From assembly GCA_011322625.1 (NCBI GenBank), contig DRMH01000035.1, positions 1 through 34,623 on the forward strand: a stretch of DNA of 34,623 nt, given 5' to 3'. Origin of the DNA: Thermosulfurimonas dismutans. GTDB taxonomy: Bacteria; Desulfobacterota; Thermodesulfobacteria; Thermodesulfobacteriales; Thermodesulfobacteriaceae. Under the pieces are notes generated by a model, which had not been told where the DNA came from, made no database searches, and was given only the letters and a program-made list of their open reading frames with translations. The number at the start of each line of letters is the position of its first letter. The first letter of the stretch is position 1. Positions 9,122-18,120 of this stretch are shown here, one piece after another. The position numbers and the translations under genes are program-made.

Positions 9122-11023
9122 TTATGCCGAGACCCTGGTTTTGACGTAACCGCATATCCGATCCAGTAGGGGACGAAGACGCTCTTTGAACCAGTTTATC
9201 CGCTCCATGGGGTCGGGCTGGTTCTCCCGGAGATATCGTTCCCATTCCGAGACCAGGCTATGGAGTCTGGCGTGATCTTCTTCTATTTCCCTAAACAGAG
9301 GTGAAAATCGGGGGTGAGAGAGGGCCCGTCCGAGAAGACACCTTCGTGCGTCCCGTTCCACGGCCGGAGCCCGGCCTCGGAGCACGGCTTCGATAAAACG
9401 GGCTGCCCAGCCGCGGTGGCCCAGGAGGACCACCTTGGGAAGGGTTTTTTCGTCCAGGGTAAACAGTTCCGCCGGTTTCTGGCCCAGGCGGAAGAGCTGG
9501 ATGGTCTCGTGACTGCTTTTTACCGTATCGTCCAGGGCCTCAAGGGAGGCCTGTACCTGGGACACGGCTCTGTCCAGGGCCTTACCGGAATGGGCCAGAT
9601 CGTCGGAGACCTTGGAGAGCTCTATGGCCTCACCGGAGACGTCTTCGATGCGGTGGGTGAGGTCGTTTACCACCGCGGTTTGTTCCTCCACCGCGCTGGC
9701 GATGGCCGCCGCCCGATCGCTGAGGTCCGCCACCGCGGAGGAGATCTCGGTTACGGCTTCCGCGGTTTCCTCGGCCCCGGAGCGGATGTTTTCCATGACC
9801 CGGGTGATGCGTTCCGTGGCTTCCTCGGTTTGTTTGGCCAGTTCCTTGACCTCGTTGGCCACCACGGCAAAACCCTTACCGGCTTCCCCGGCCCGGGCTG
9901 CCTCGATGGTGGCATTCAAGGCCAGAAGTTTGGTTTGTTCGGTGATCTCTTTGATGGTCTGGACCACCACATCCACCTCCCGGGTTCGTTCGCTAAGCCC
10001 CTTCATGGCTGCATCCGCAGCCTCGGCCTTGTTGCGGGCTTCCTCCGAAGCCTGCGCTGCTACGGTTACGTTTTCACTGATTTCGTTTATGGCCTGACTT
10101 AACTCCCGGGCCGAATGGGTGGTAAGTTCCAGGGCTTCCTGAACCGATCTGGAAATGTTCGCCACCTGGGTGGCCAGTTCGTCGGTACGGGTGGTTTCCT
10201 GCGCCACCCGGGAGATGGCTTCCTGGATGATCCCGGAGGTGGCTTTCTGGAGATCGGTCTGGGCTCTGATGGTAGCAAAGGCTTCCCCGAAGGCCGTTCG
10301 CAACCTTCGGGCCGCAAGGGACAGGATCTGGATCTCCCGGATACGGGGGGCCTCCTCGAATTCCACGGTCAGGTCGCCGGAAGCCATTTTTTCGAACCCG
10401 AAGACGAAGCGGGTGAAAGGCCCTAAAAACCAACGCTTCACCAGCAGGAAGGACCCCGAGGCCCCGATTATGGCCACCAGCAGAAAGGCTCCCAGGAATA
10501 TTTCCGTATAGCGGATCCGGCGAAGGGAAAGGCTCTGTAAGGCCAGAACGAAGGCATGGGCCTTCTGAAGTACCTCCAGGTTGTGTTCCCGGATGTAGGT
10601 CAGATGTCTTTCAAATTCCGGGGTTCCGGGCGTGGTTCGGGCCAGTTCCTGTACATGATAATAGAATTTCTTCCAGACCTCCTCGCACTCCTTCCATTTC
10701 CGGATGGCCCGGGCATCGGTGAGTCGGGCCAGCATCATCTCCTCGGATCCGTTCCTGAGGGCGTACAGACTGCGATTAAAGAGTTCCGCGGACTTGAGGA
10801 AACGTTCCCGGGCCTCCGGAGTGGGATTTTTGACGTAGATGAAGATCTCCTTGGTCAATTTCTGGGTAAGCATACGCTGACGCCCGGAGATATTAAGGGC
10901 TACCGAGAGGTGGCTCTGATAGCTGAAAAGGTGCAGGACCAAAAGGATCCCCAGGACCTGAATCAGGATGGCCGAGAAAAAGGAAAGCCCCAGAAACGTT
11001 CCCAGAGAAAACCTGCTTTTCAT
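9122..11023 (-). CDS. Methyl-accepting chemotaxis protein with PilJ-type N-terminal sensor and C-terminal CZB-like domain
   Basis: N-terminal LNISGRQRMLTQKLTKEI (PilJ/NarX P-box-like); two TMs; HAMP; hairpin tip EITEQTKLLALNATIEAARAGEAGKGFAVVANEVKELA; C-terminal LGHRGWAARFIEAVL...DARRCLLGRAL...FREIEEDHARLH resembles the zinc-binding CZB domain. Confidence 0.88.
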   Translation of the reverse strand: MKSRFSLGTFLGLSFFSAILIQVLGILLVLHLFSYQSHLSVALNISGRQRMLTQKLTKEIFIYVKNPTPEARERFLKSAELFNRSLYALRNGSEEMMLARLTDARAIRKWKECEEVWKKFYYHVQELARTTPGTPEFERHLTYIREHNLEVLQKAHAFVLALQSLSLRRIRYTEIFLGAFLLVAIIGASGSFLLVKRWFLGPFTRFVFGFEKMASGDLTVEFEEAPRIREIQILSLAARRLRTAFGEAFATIRAQTDLQKATSGIIQEAISRVAQETTRTDELATQVANISRSVQEALELTTHSARELSQAINEISENVTVAAQASEEARNKAEAADAAMKGLSERTREVDVVVQTIKEITEQTKLLALNATIEAARAGEAGKGFAVVANEVKELAKQTEEATERITRVMENIRSGAEETAEAVTEISSAVADLSDRAAAIASAVEEQTAVVNDLTHRIEDVSGEAIELSKVSDDLAHSGKALDRAVSQVQASLEALDDTVKSSHETIQLFRLGQKPAELFTLDEKTLPKVVLLGHRGWAARFIEAVLRGRAPAVERDARRCLLGRALSHPRFSPLFREIEEDHARLHSLVSEWERYLRENQPDPMERINWFKERLRPLLDRICGYVKTRVSA

Positions 11024-11061
11024 GTTTTTTACCTCCTTCCTGGTTAAATCTGAATAAGATT

Positions 11062-11092
11062 ATTATATACAATTGCTTACACTATTAATCAA
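11062..11092 (-). promoter_or_regulatory. Putative sigma70-type promoter of the MCP-barrel-PP2C-kinase operon
   Basis: Minus strand TTGATT (11092-11087), 17 nt, TATATA (11069-11064; TATAAT at 11067-11062), followed by the SD AAGGAGGT and ATG at 11023. Confidence 0.5.
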
Positions 11093-11201
11093 TCTTTAAA
11101 CAACTAAGTTCGAGGGACCGGGGGTCTGATAATGGTTCGAAAGGGATTCGATCCTTGAAGAAAAAGGCGGTTTCATTTAAGCTTGGGGAAAAGAGGCGGG
11201 T

Positions 11202-11510
11202 ATGAATCCCGGAGCCTATGTCCCCGGTAAGGTTTCGTCCGGAAGGCGTGAACCCCGCAAGGGGTTCCGCCGGGGCCGCTGGTTGTTGCTGGTGCTCTTC
11301 GGGCTGGGGCTGGTCTGGGGTGGATATCTCCACTGGCGCTACCAGGCCCTGAGGCGCGAGATAGCGGGTCTTCAGGCGCGAAATGCCGCTCTCGCCGAAA
11401 AGATAGAGGCCCTTAAAAAGAATCCCGCCCTTTACGAGGAAATAGCCCGTAAAAAATACGGATACGTAAAGAAAAACGAACGTCTCATCATCTTCGGAAA
11501 AGGGAGGTAA
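11202..11510 (+). CDS. Septum formation initiator family protein (FtsB/DivIC-like)
   Basis: Single N-terminal TM followed by a coiled coil (LRREIAGLQARNAALAEKIEALKKNPALYEEIARKKYGYVKKNERLIIF). Confidence 0.8.
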   Translation: MNPGAYVPGKVSSGRREPRKGFRRGRWLLLVLFGLGLVWGGYLHWRYQALRREIAGLQARNAALAEKIEALKKNPALYEEIARKKYGYVKKNERLIIFGKGR

Positions 11511-11515
11511 GAGGG

Positions 11516-12079
11516 ATGAGTATTTCCACGTCCGAATTCCGGCGCGGACTCAAGATCGAATGGGAGGGTAAACCCTACGAAGTCCTGGAATACCAGCATT
11601 CCAAGGTGGCCAAAGGGCAGGCCACGGTGCGCACCAAGCTTCGCGATCTCCTCACCGGGAGGGTGCTGGAGGTGAATTTTCGCTCCGGCGACACCTTTGA
11701 ACGTCCGGATCTGGAGGAAAGAGAGATGCAGTACCTCTACCGGGAGGGGGAGCGTTACGTCTTTATGGATCTTGAGGACTACGATCAGGTTTATCTGGAC
11801 AAGGATCAGCTGGGAGAGGCCTGGAAGTTCCTTCAGGAAAATATCAACGTCTATGTACTTTATTACCGGGGCAAGCCCATCGGGGTGGAGCTTCCCAAGA
11901 CCGTGGAGCTCCGGGTGGTGGAAACCGAACCCGGAGTGCGAGGGGACACCGTTTCCGGAGGGTCCAAGCCGGCCAAACTGGAGACCGGGGCGGTGGTGCA
12001 GGTACCGCTTTTTGTGAACGAGGGCGACGTCATCCGGGTGGACACCCGGACCGGAAGTTACGTAGAGAGGGTGAGCTGA
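11516..12079 (+). CDS. efp: Translation elongation factor P
   Basis: STSEFRRGLKIEWEGKPYEVLEYQHSKVAKGQATVRTKLRDLLTGRV..., C-terminal GDTVSGGSKPAKLETGAVVQVPLFVNEGDVIRVDTRTGSYVERV. Confidence 0.95.
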   Translation: MSISTSEFRRGLKIEWEGKPYEVLEYQHSKVAKGQATVRTKLRDLLTGRVLEVNFRSGDTFERPDLEEREMQYLYREGERYVFMDLEDYDQVYLDKDQLGEAWKFLQENINVYVLYYRGKPIGVELPKTVELRVVETEPGVRGDTVSGGSKPAKLETGAVVQVPLFVNEGDVIRVDTRTGSYVERVS

Positions 12080-12285
12080 TGCTGACCTTGAAGCGTTTAC
12101 GAGAGTTCAAGGAATATCTGGAATCCGGGGCCTTCCTGGAGGATTTTGAGATGCGGCCTCCGGATGGGCAGGCGGAAATGCTGGAGATGATCGATCTCCT
12201 CTGGGAGATCTGTGAGAAGGCCGATGAGATTATGACCGAGCACTTTTATCGCCGCCTGCGGGAGAATTCGGAACAGGGCGATTAG
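12079..12285 (+). CDS. Small hypothetical protein (68 aa)
   Basis: TGATG overlap with efp and an SD-like GAGAGGGTGAG; ends in TAG in frame with the next ORF. Confidence 0.6.
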   Translation: MLTLKRLREFKEYLESGAFLEDFEMRPPDGQAEMLEMIDLLWEICEKADEIMTEHFYRRLRENSEQGD

Positions 12286-12294
12286 ACCCGTAGG

Positions 12295-12618
12295 ATGCCT
12301 TATTTTATAAGGGCCCGTACCTATCTGCGTTATGCCGAAGAGGAATATCGCCGGGGGCATTTTCGGGAGGCTTTTGTTCTGGCGGGAAAGGCCATCTGGG
12401 CACTCTCCCAGGTGGAGGCCCCCGAGAGAAAACCCGAGCCTCCGTATCTGTGGGAGGCTCTGAAACAGGCCGCCGAACCCGAAGTGGTTGATTTTTTTCA
12501 CCGGGGCTGGGAACGCCTGGAACAGGCCGGGGAAGAGGAGGCCCGGCAACTGGCGGCTCAGGCCCTGAAGAAGGCCCGGGAAATCCTCTCCCCCATTCTG
12601 GGGCCCTCTCTCCGATGA
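12295..12618 (+). CDS. Small hypothetical protein (107 aa), helical
   Basis: Same frame as the preceding ORF, 9 nt after its TAG; ATGA overlap with lpxK; poor SD. Confidence 0.6.
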   Translation: MPYFIRARTYLRYAEEEYRRGHFREAFVLAGKAIWALSQVEAPERKPEPPYLWEALKQAAEPEVVDFFHRGWERLEQAGEEEARQLAAQALKKAREILSPILGPSLR

Positions 12619-13676
12619 TCCCGCGGTTTCTGGTGTCGTTCTGGATGCGGGCACGTCCCGCCCTGTGGCCTCTGTCCCTCCTCTACGGAGCCGGGGTAAG
12701 GCTGCGTTTTTCCCTCTACAGACACGGACTTCTTTCCCGCACCCATCCCGGAGTCCCTTCCATCGCCATCGGGAACCTCTCCCTGGGAGGGGAGGGCAAG
12801 ACCCCTCTAACCCTTACTCTGGCCGAATTCTTCCGGGCCCTGGGTTTTTCGCCGGTGGTGATCCTCAGGGGGTACGGAGGACGGGCCCGGGCGCCGCTGG
12901 TGGTCTCCGATGGGGAAGGGCCCCTGGTTTCGCCCGACACCTGCGGAGAGGAGGCCTACCTTTACGGGTTACGACTTCGCGGGGTTCCGGTGGTGGTGGG
13001 GCGCGACCGGGTCCGCGCCGCCGAACTGGCCCGGAGCCGCTTCTCGCCGGATCTTTTGCTCTTTGACGACGCCTTTCAGCATCTGCGTGTTCGGGCCGAT
13101 TTTTATTTTCTGGTGGTCTCAGCCCTGAAAGACCCCTTTCGGGAAAGACTCTTTCCGGCCGGGGAACTCCGGGAGCCGGTGGAGGCCCTGAGACGGGCCC
13201 AGGCCGTATTCATCACCCGGGCCAATCTTGCCCCGGAAAGGGCCAGGGCCCTGGCCCGGCGTTTCCAGACCTATGGACTCCCCGTGCATCTGATTCCCTT
13301 TGAGCCCGGACCCCTGGTCCATCTGGGGCCCTCCGGGTTTCAGCCCTATACCGGTCTTCGCCCCCGACGGGTGGTGGCCTTCTGCGGCCTGGGAGACCCC
13401 GAAAATTTCCGCCAGACTCTTCTTGAAAGAGGCTTTCAACTCCTCCATCTGGCCGTTTTTCCGGATCACCATCGTTACCGGGCCGGGGAAATCCAGAAAC
13501 TGGCGGAGAGGGCCCACCGCCTGGGAGCCGAGGCCCTCATCACCACCGAAAAGGATCTGGTCAAGATCCCCCCTTTTTCCGGACCGGTGCCCCTGCTGGC
13601 CCTATCCCTGCTGGTGCGTTTCCCCCGTGAAACCCTCAACTGGCTTTCCGGGCTCCTGCCCGGATCCTCTTCCTAA
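12615..13676 (+). CDS. lpxK: Tetraacyldisaccharide 4'-kinase
   Basis: PSIAIGNLSLGGEGKTPLTLTLAEFF (LpxK P-loop), LRGYGGRARAPLVVSDG, LLLFDDAFQHLRV, PAGELREP. Confidence 0.94.
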   Translation: MIPRFLVSFWMRARPALWPLSLLYGAGVRLRFSLYRHGLLSRTHPGVPSIAIGNLSLGGEGKTPLTLTLAEFFRALGFSPVVILRGYGGRARAPLVVSDGEGPLVSPDTCGEEAYLYGLRLRGVPVVVGRDRVRAAELARSRFSPDLLLFDDAFQHLRVRADFYFLVVSALKDPFRERLFPAGELREPVEALRRAQAVFITRANLAPERARALARRFQTYGLPVHLIPFEPGPLVHLGPSGFQPYTGLRPRRVVAFCGLGDPENFRQTLLERGFQLLHLAVFPDHHRYRAGEIQKLAERAHRLGAEALITTEKDLVKIPPFSGPVPLLALSLLVRFPRETLNWLSGLLPGSSS

Positions 13677-13776
13677 GGCTTGATTTCTGCTTATTTTTTG
13701 GATGGAACCCGTATTCATTCTGTAACCCGAGCCGGAGGGGGAGAGCCCAAACCAGGTGGAAAAGGGGGTGAGGGCC

Positions 13777-14826
13777 ATGCGTATCGCTCAGGTGGCGCCG
13801 CTTTATGAGGCCGTACCCCCCAAGCTTTACGGGGGGACCGAGAGGGTGGTCTTCTGGCTTACCGAGGAACTGGTGCGTCAGGGACACGAGGTGACCCTTT
13901 TTGCCAGCGCGGATTCGCAGACCTCGGCCCGGCTAGTTCCCTGTGCCCCGCAGGCCCTGCGATTGTGCGGGGTGAAGGACCCCCTGGCCCCTCATGTCCT
14001 GATGGTGGAGCGGGTGCTTCAGCGGATAAACGAATTCGAGGTCATCCACTTCCATATCGATTATCTGCACCTGCCCCTGATGCGAAGGATGCGGATTCCC
14101 CATCTGACCACGCTCCACGGGCGCCTGGATCTTCCGGAGATGTATCCTTTTTACAAGGAATTTCGGGAGGCCCCCTTTGTCTCCATCTCTTACGCTCAGA
14201 GAAGGCCTCTTCCCTTCCTCAACTGGGTGGGAAATGTCTATCACGGGCTGCCGCGGGACCTTTACCGTCCCTCCTATGAGCCCGGAAAGTATCTGGCCTT
14301 TCTGGGAAGGATCTCCCCGGAGAAACGGCCGGATCGGGCCATCGAGCTGGCCGAGCGGGTGGGGATAAAGCTTCTCATGGCCGCCAAGGTGGATCGTGCG
14401 GATCGGGAATACTTCGAAACGGTGATTCGTCCCCGGTTGAAGAGCCCGTGGGTGGAATTCATCGGCGAGATCTCCGAGCGGGAGAAACAGGAGTTCCTTT
14501 CCGGGGCCCTGGCTTTGCTCATGCTCATCGACTGGCCGGAGCCCTTCGGGCTGGTGATGATCGAGGCCAACGCCTGCGGAACACCGGTCATTGCCTGGCG
14601 GTGCGGTTCGGTGCCGGAGATCATTGAACCCGGAAGGAACGGCTTCATCGTGGAGAGTATGGAGGAGGCCGAAGCCGCGGTGGAGGCGGTGGCCCGATTG
14701 TCCCGGGCCGAGTGTCGCCGGGTGTTTGAGGAACGCTTCACCGCCGAGCGGATGGCCCGGGAGTATCTGGAACTTTACCGGAGCCTGCTGGTCGAGGAGG
14801 TGCCCCTGTGGAAGAAGGCGGCCTGA
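13777..14826 (+). CDS. Glycosyltransferase family 4 protein
   Basis: MRIAQVAPLYEAVPPKLYGGTERVVFWLTEELVRQGHEVTLFA; C-terminal EPFGLVMIEANACGTPVIAWRCGSVPEII. ORF track start is GTG 13756; ATG 13777 is preferred by homology-style start. Confidence 0.9.
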   Translation: MRIAQVAPLYEAVPPKLYGGTERVVFWLTEELVRQGHEVTLFASADSQTSARLVPCAPQALRLCGVKDPLAPHVLMVERVLQRINEFEVIHFHIDYLHLPLMRRMRIPHLTTLHGRLDLPEMYPFYKEFREAPFVSISYAQRRPLPFLNWVGNVYHGLPRDLYRPSYEPGKYLAFLGRISPEKRPDRAIELAERVGIKLLMAAKVDRADREYFETVIRPRLKSPWVEFIGEISEREKQEFLSGALALLMLIDWPEPFGLVMIEANACGTPVIAWRCGSVPEIIEPGRNGFIVESMEEAEAAVEAVARLSRAECRRVFEERFTAERMAREYLELYRSLLVEEVPLWKKAA

Positions 14827-16949
14827 AATTTTACATCCTGGCCACCAGCCCGGGGCTTTCGCCCCGTACCCTTACCTTTAAACACGGCGATACCTTCGCC
14901 CTCTTCGGGGCCGAGGGGGATATTGTCCCTGAAGGACTGGGCGAACAGGGCCTTTACCACCGCGGAACCCGCCATCTCTCGCGCTGGGAACTCTTCTGCT
15001 GCGAAACCAAGCCCTTCTTCCTGGGCTCCTCCCTTTCCCCGGACGGCATCCTCATTCAGGTGCATCTTACCAATCCGGATCTCTTCGTGGGCGAGACCTT
15101 CCTTCCCCGAGGGTCCCTGCATCTCCGGCGGCTCAAACTCCTCTATCAGGGGGATTATTACGAGGAACTGGTCTTTACCAACTATGCCTTTTCCGAACTC
15201 CGTATTCCGGTGGTGATCCGTTTTCGAGCCGACTTTGTGGATATCTTCGAGGTCCGGGGTGTCAGACGCCGTCGCAGAGGCCATATCCTTCCCCCGGTGG
15301 TGGAGGAGGATCGGGTGCGTATTTCCTACCAGGGGCTGGATGGAAAATTGCGAACCACGGAGATCCTTTTTTCCACTCCACCCTCGGCCCTGACCCCGGA
15401 GGAGGCCCGTTTTTTCCTGTCCCTGCCCCCCAAGGAGAAGGTGAACCTGGCGATGGTGGTGCGCTGTCTTCAGGGAGAGGAACGACCGGAGCGGCGTTTT
15501 GGTTCGGCCCTTTTTCTGCGACGGGAGGAACGCAAGGAGCTTCTGCGGTCCAGCGTTCGGGTGGAGAGTTCCAATGAACACTTCAATCGCTGGTTTGAGC
15601 GTTCGGAAAACGATCTTTTCATGATGCTCACCCGCACCCCTTACGGTCTCTATCCCTATGCCGGGATCCCCTGGTTTAACACCATCTTCGGGAGGGACGG
15701 CCTCATCGTGGCCCTCCAGACCCTCTGGTTCAATCCGGAGATCGCCCGGGGGGTGCTGGAAGTCCTGGCCCGGACCCAGGCCACGGAGGAGGACCCCGCA
15801 AGGGATGCCGAGCCGGGAAAGATCCTTCATGAGATGCGTTTCGGGGAGATGGCCGCCACCGGAGAGATCCCCTTTGCCCGGTATTACGGAACCGTGGATG
15901 CCACCCCGCTCTTTGTGATCCTGGCCGGGGCTTATTACGAAAGGACCCAGGATACGGAATTCCTGAAGCGACTCTGGCCCCATCTTGAGCTGGCCCTTCA
16001 CTGGATGGAGACCCACGGGGACCCGGATGGGGACGGACTGCTGGAATATCAACCCTCCAGGGAGGGGTTGATCAATAAGGGCTGGAAAGACTCCCACGAC
16101 AGCGTTTTCCATCGGGACGGAAGTTTTCCCCCGCCGCCCATCGCGCTGGTGGAGGTGCAGGGATATCTTTACCGGGCCTATCTGGAAATGGCCCGTCTGG
16201 CCCGGGCCCTGGGCAAGCACGATCTGGTGCTCACCTTCCTCTCCCGGGCCGAAGCGGTGCAGGAGAAGATTCACCGTCTGTTCTGGCCCTCCGGGGCGGA
16301 TTTTCCGGCCCTGGCCCTGGATGGGCGCAAAAAACCCTGTCTGGTGCGCACCTCCAACCCCGGCCATCTCCTCTTCGCCGAGGTCCTCAAGGAACCCGAG
16401 GCCGTGCGCCTGACCGAGGAACTCTTCCGTACCGATCTCTTTTCCGGATGGGGGATCCGCACCCTTTCCAAAAGGGAGATCTTCTATAACCCGGTTTCTT
16501 ACCATAACGGTTCGGTCTGGCCTCACGACAACGCCCTCATAGCCCAGGGGCTGGCCCACTACGGTTTCAAGGGCCATCTGGAGCGTCTGTTCCAGGCCCT
16601 TTTTGAGGCCAGTCATTATTTCCCTCACGCCCGTCTGCCCGAACTTTTTTGCGGTTTTACCCGTCATTACGGGGAGGGCCCGGTCCACTACCCGGTGGCC
16701 TGCAGCCCTCAGGCCTGGGCCTCCGGAGCGGTTTTTATGCTGCTTGCGGCCTCCCTGGGACTCAAGTTCACCGGAAAGGGGGTGGCCTTCCTGCGTCCCC
16801 GACTTCCGGCCTTCCTTTCCCGGGTCCATCTCAAGGGTCTGCGGGTGGGAGAACATACCGTGGACCTGGAGTGCCTGCGTCACGAAAAGGACGTGGTGAT
16901 CAATGTCCTGCGCAAGCCTAAGTCGGTGGAGGTTCTGGTGGTGAAATAG
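14808..16949 (+). CDS. Amylo-alpha-1,6-glucosidase / glycogen debranching enzyme-like protein
   Basis: N-terminal GDE-like region (KHGDTFALFGAEGDI...GLYHRGTRHLSRWEL); GIPWFNTIFGRDGLIVALQTLW; QGWKDS-like NKGWKDSHDS; NPVSYHNGSVWPHDNALIA. Confidence 0.9.
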   Translation: MEEGGLKFYILATSPGLSPRTLTFKHGDTFALFGAEGDIVPEGLGEQGLYHRGTRHLSRWELFCCETKPFFLGSSLSPDGILIQVHLTNPDLFVGETFLPRGSLHLRRLKLLYQGDYYEELVFTNYAFSELRIPVVIRFRADFVDIFEVRGVRRRRRGHILPPVVEEDRVRISYQGLDGKLRTTEILFSTPPSALTPEEARFFLSLPPKEKVNLAMVVRCLQGEERPERRFGSALFLRREERKELLRSSVRVESSNEHFNRWFERSENDLFMMLTRTPYGLYPYAGIPWFNTIFGRDGLIVALQTLWFNPEIARGVLEVLARTQATEEDPARDAEPGKILHEMRFGEMAATGEIPFARYYGTVDATPLFVILAGAYYERTQDTEFLKRLWPHLELALHWMETHGDPDGDGLLEYQPSREGLINKGWKDSHDSVFHRDGSFPPPPIALVEVQGYLYRAYLEMARLARALGKHDLVLTFLSRAEAVQEKIHRLFWPSGADFPALALDGRKKPCLVRTSNPGHLLFAEVLKEPEAVRLTEELFRTDLFSGWGIRTLSKREIFYNPVSYHNGSVWPHDNALIAQGLAHYGFKGHLERLFQALFEASHYFPHARLPELFCGFTRHYGEGPVHYPVACSPQAWASGAVFMLLAASLGLKFTGKGVAFLRPRLPAFLSRVHLKGLRVGEHTVDLECLRHEKDVVINVLRKPKSVEVLVVK

Positions 16950-18120
16950 AGTGGTAGAACCGCACCAGTTGTTCCGCCACTCGCCAGGAGGCCCCCGGAC
17001 CTCCCAGGAGCTGTTTCACCCGGGCCAGTTGACGACGGGTTTCCTCCCGGATGCGGGTTTCGAAAAGATAGGGCCGCAGGGCCTGGGCCAGATTCTCCGG
17101 CTGAACCTGATCCTGAATGAGTTCCGGCACCACCCCTTCTCCGAGAATGAGATTGGGCAGGGTGATATAGGGAACCTTTACCAGGAGCCGGGCCAGAAGA
17201 TAGGCCGGGCGGGAGAGGCGATAGGCGGCCACCATGGGGGTTTCGAGAAGGGCTGCCTCCAGGGTTATCGTTCCCGAGGCCACAAGGGCGGCCTCCGCGT
17301 ATCTTAAAGCCTCGTACTGGTAGCCCGAGAGGGTCTTGAGCCCCCGGGGAACCATCTCCCACAGGGTACTGTCCTCGAGCCCCGGGGCCTTTACCACCAC
17401 CCCCTGAAGCCGGGGATGATCCCTTTTGAGGATCTCGTAGGCCGCCAGAAAGACCGGAAGGAGTCTCTCCACCTCCTGACGACGACTGCCCGGACACAGG
17501 GCCAGGAGGGGATGATAGGGGGAAAGCCCCACGATTTCACAGAAGGTTTCCCGGGAGAGGGCCGGACGCACCAGATCCACCAGGGGATGGCCCAGAAAGA
17601 CCGTCTGGATGCCGGCCTCCCGGAAGAAGGCTTCCTCAAAAGGGAGGACCACCACCAGAAGATCCACGTTGCGACGGAGGGTGCGCAGGCGGCGGCGGTG
17701 CCAGGCCCATACCTGAGGAGCGATGTAATAGAACACCGGGATGCCCAGCCGTCGGCACAGATTGGAGAGACGGAGATTGAAGCCGGGGAAGTCTATGAGC
17801 ACGGCCAGACGCGGACGGAATTCCTGCAGGAAGTCCCGCAGCCTATTCCAGGCCTCCCGGAGCCGCCGGAGTTCCTCCAGACCCGGGAGACCCACCACCG
17901 AAAGGGGCTCGGCCGGATAAAGACATTCCAGCCCCGCGGCTCGCATGCGTCGTCCGCCGATTCCGTAAAAGGTGAGGCGGGGTTGGATCTCCCTTACCCG
18001 GCGCAGAAGTTCCGCCCCGTAGAGATCTCCGGATTCCTCGCCGGCCACGATGAGAATCTTGTGCTCACCGATCCTCAAGCAGAGCTCCTCGATGCTGGCG
18101 GAGATGTTCCTCGATCTCAA
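16918..18120 (-). CDS. lpxB: Lipid-A-disaccharide synthase
   Basis: ILIVAGEESGDLYGAELLRRV, FYGIGGRRMRAAG, VLIDFPGFNLRL, YYIAPQVWAW, LALCPGSRRQEVERLLP. Exact start uncertain; an in-frame TTG at ~18078 is an alternative. Confidence 0.94.
   Translation of the reverse strand: MRSRNISASIEELCLRIGEHKILIVAGEESGDLYGAELLRRVREIQPRLTFYGIGGRRMRAAGLECLYPAEPLSVVGLPGLEELRRLREAWNRLRDFLQEFRPRLAVLIDFPGFNLRLSNLCRRLGIPVFYYIAPQVWAWHRRRLRTLRRNVDLLVVVLPFEEAFFREAGIQTVFLGHPLVDLVRPALSRETFCEIVGLSPYHPLLALCPGSRRQEVERLLPVFLAAYEILKRDHPRLQGVVVKAPGLEDSTLWEMVPRGLKTLSGYQYEALRYAEAALVASGTITLEAALLETPMVAAYRLSRPAYLLARLLVKVPYITLPNLILGEGVVPELIQDQVQPENLAQALRPYLFETRIREETRRQLARVKQLLGGPGASWRVAEQLVRFYHSISPPEPPPT

Noticed and set aside
11105-11160. 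TTCGA-containing repeats (GTTCGAGGGA, GGTTCGAAAGGGATTCGATCC) upstream of ftsB resembling tRNA T-arms
   Set aside because: No consistent cloverleaf, acceptor stem or anticodon arm could be assembled on either strand.
14775-16883. 702-aa minus-strand ORF opposite the debranching enzyme
   Set aside because: Antisense shadow ORF in GC-rich, strongly codon-biased DNA; low-complexity G/P/H-rich product with no motifs, while the plus-strand frame has clear family motifs.
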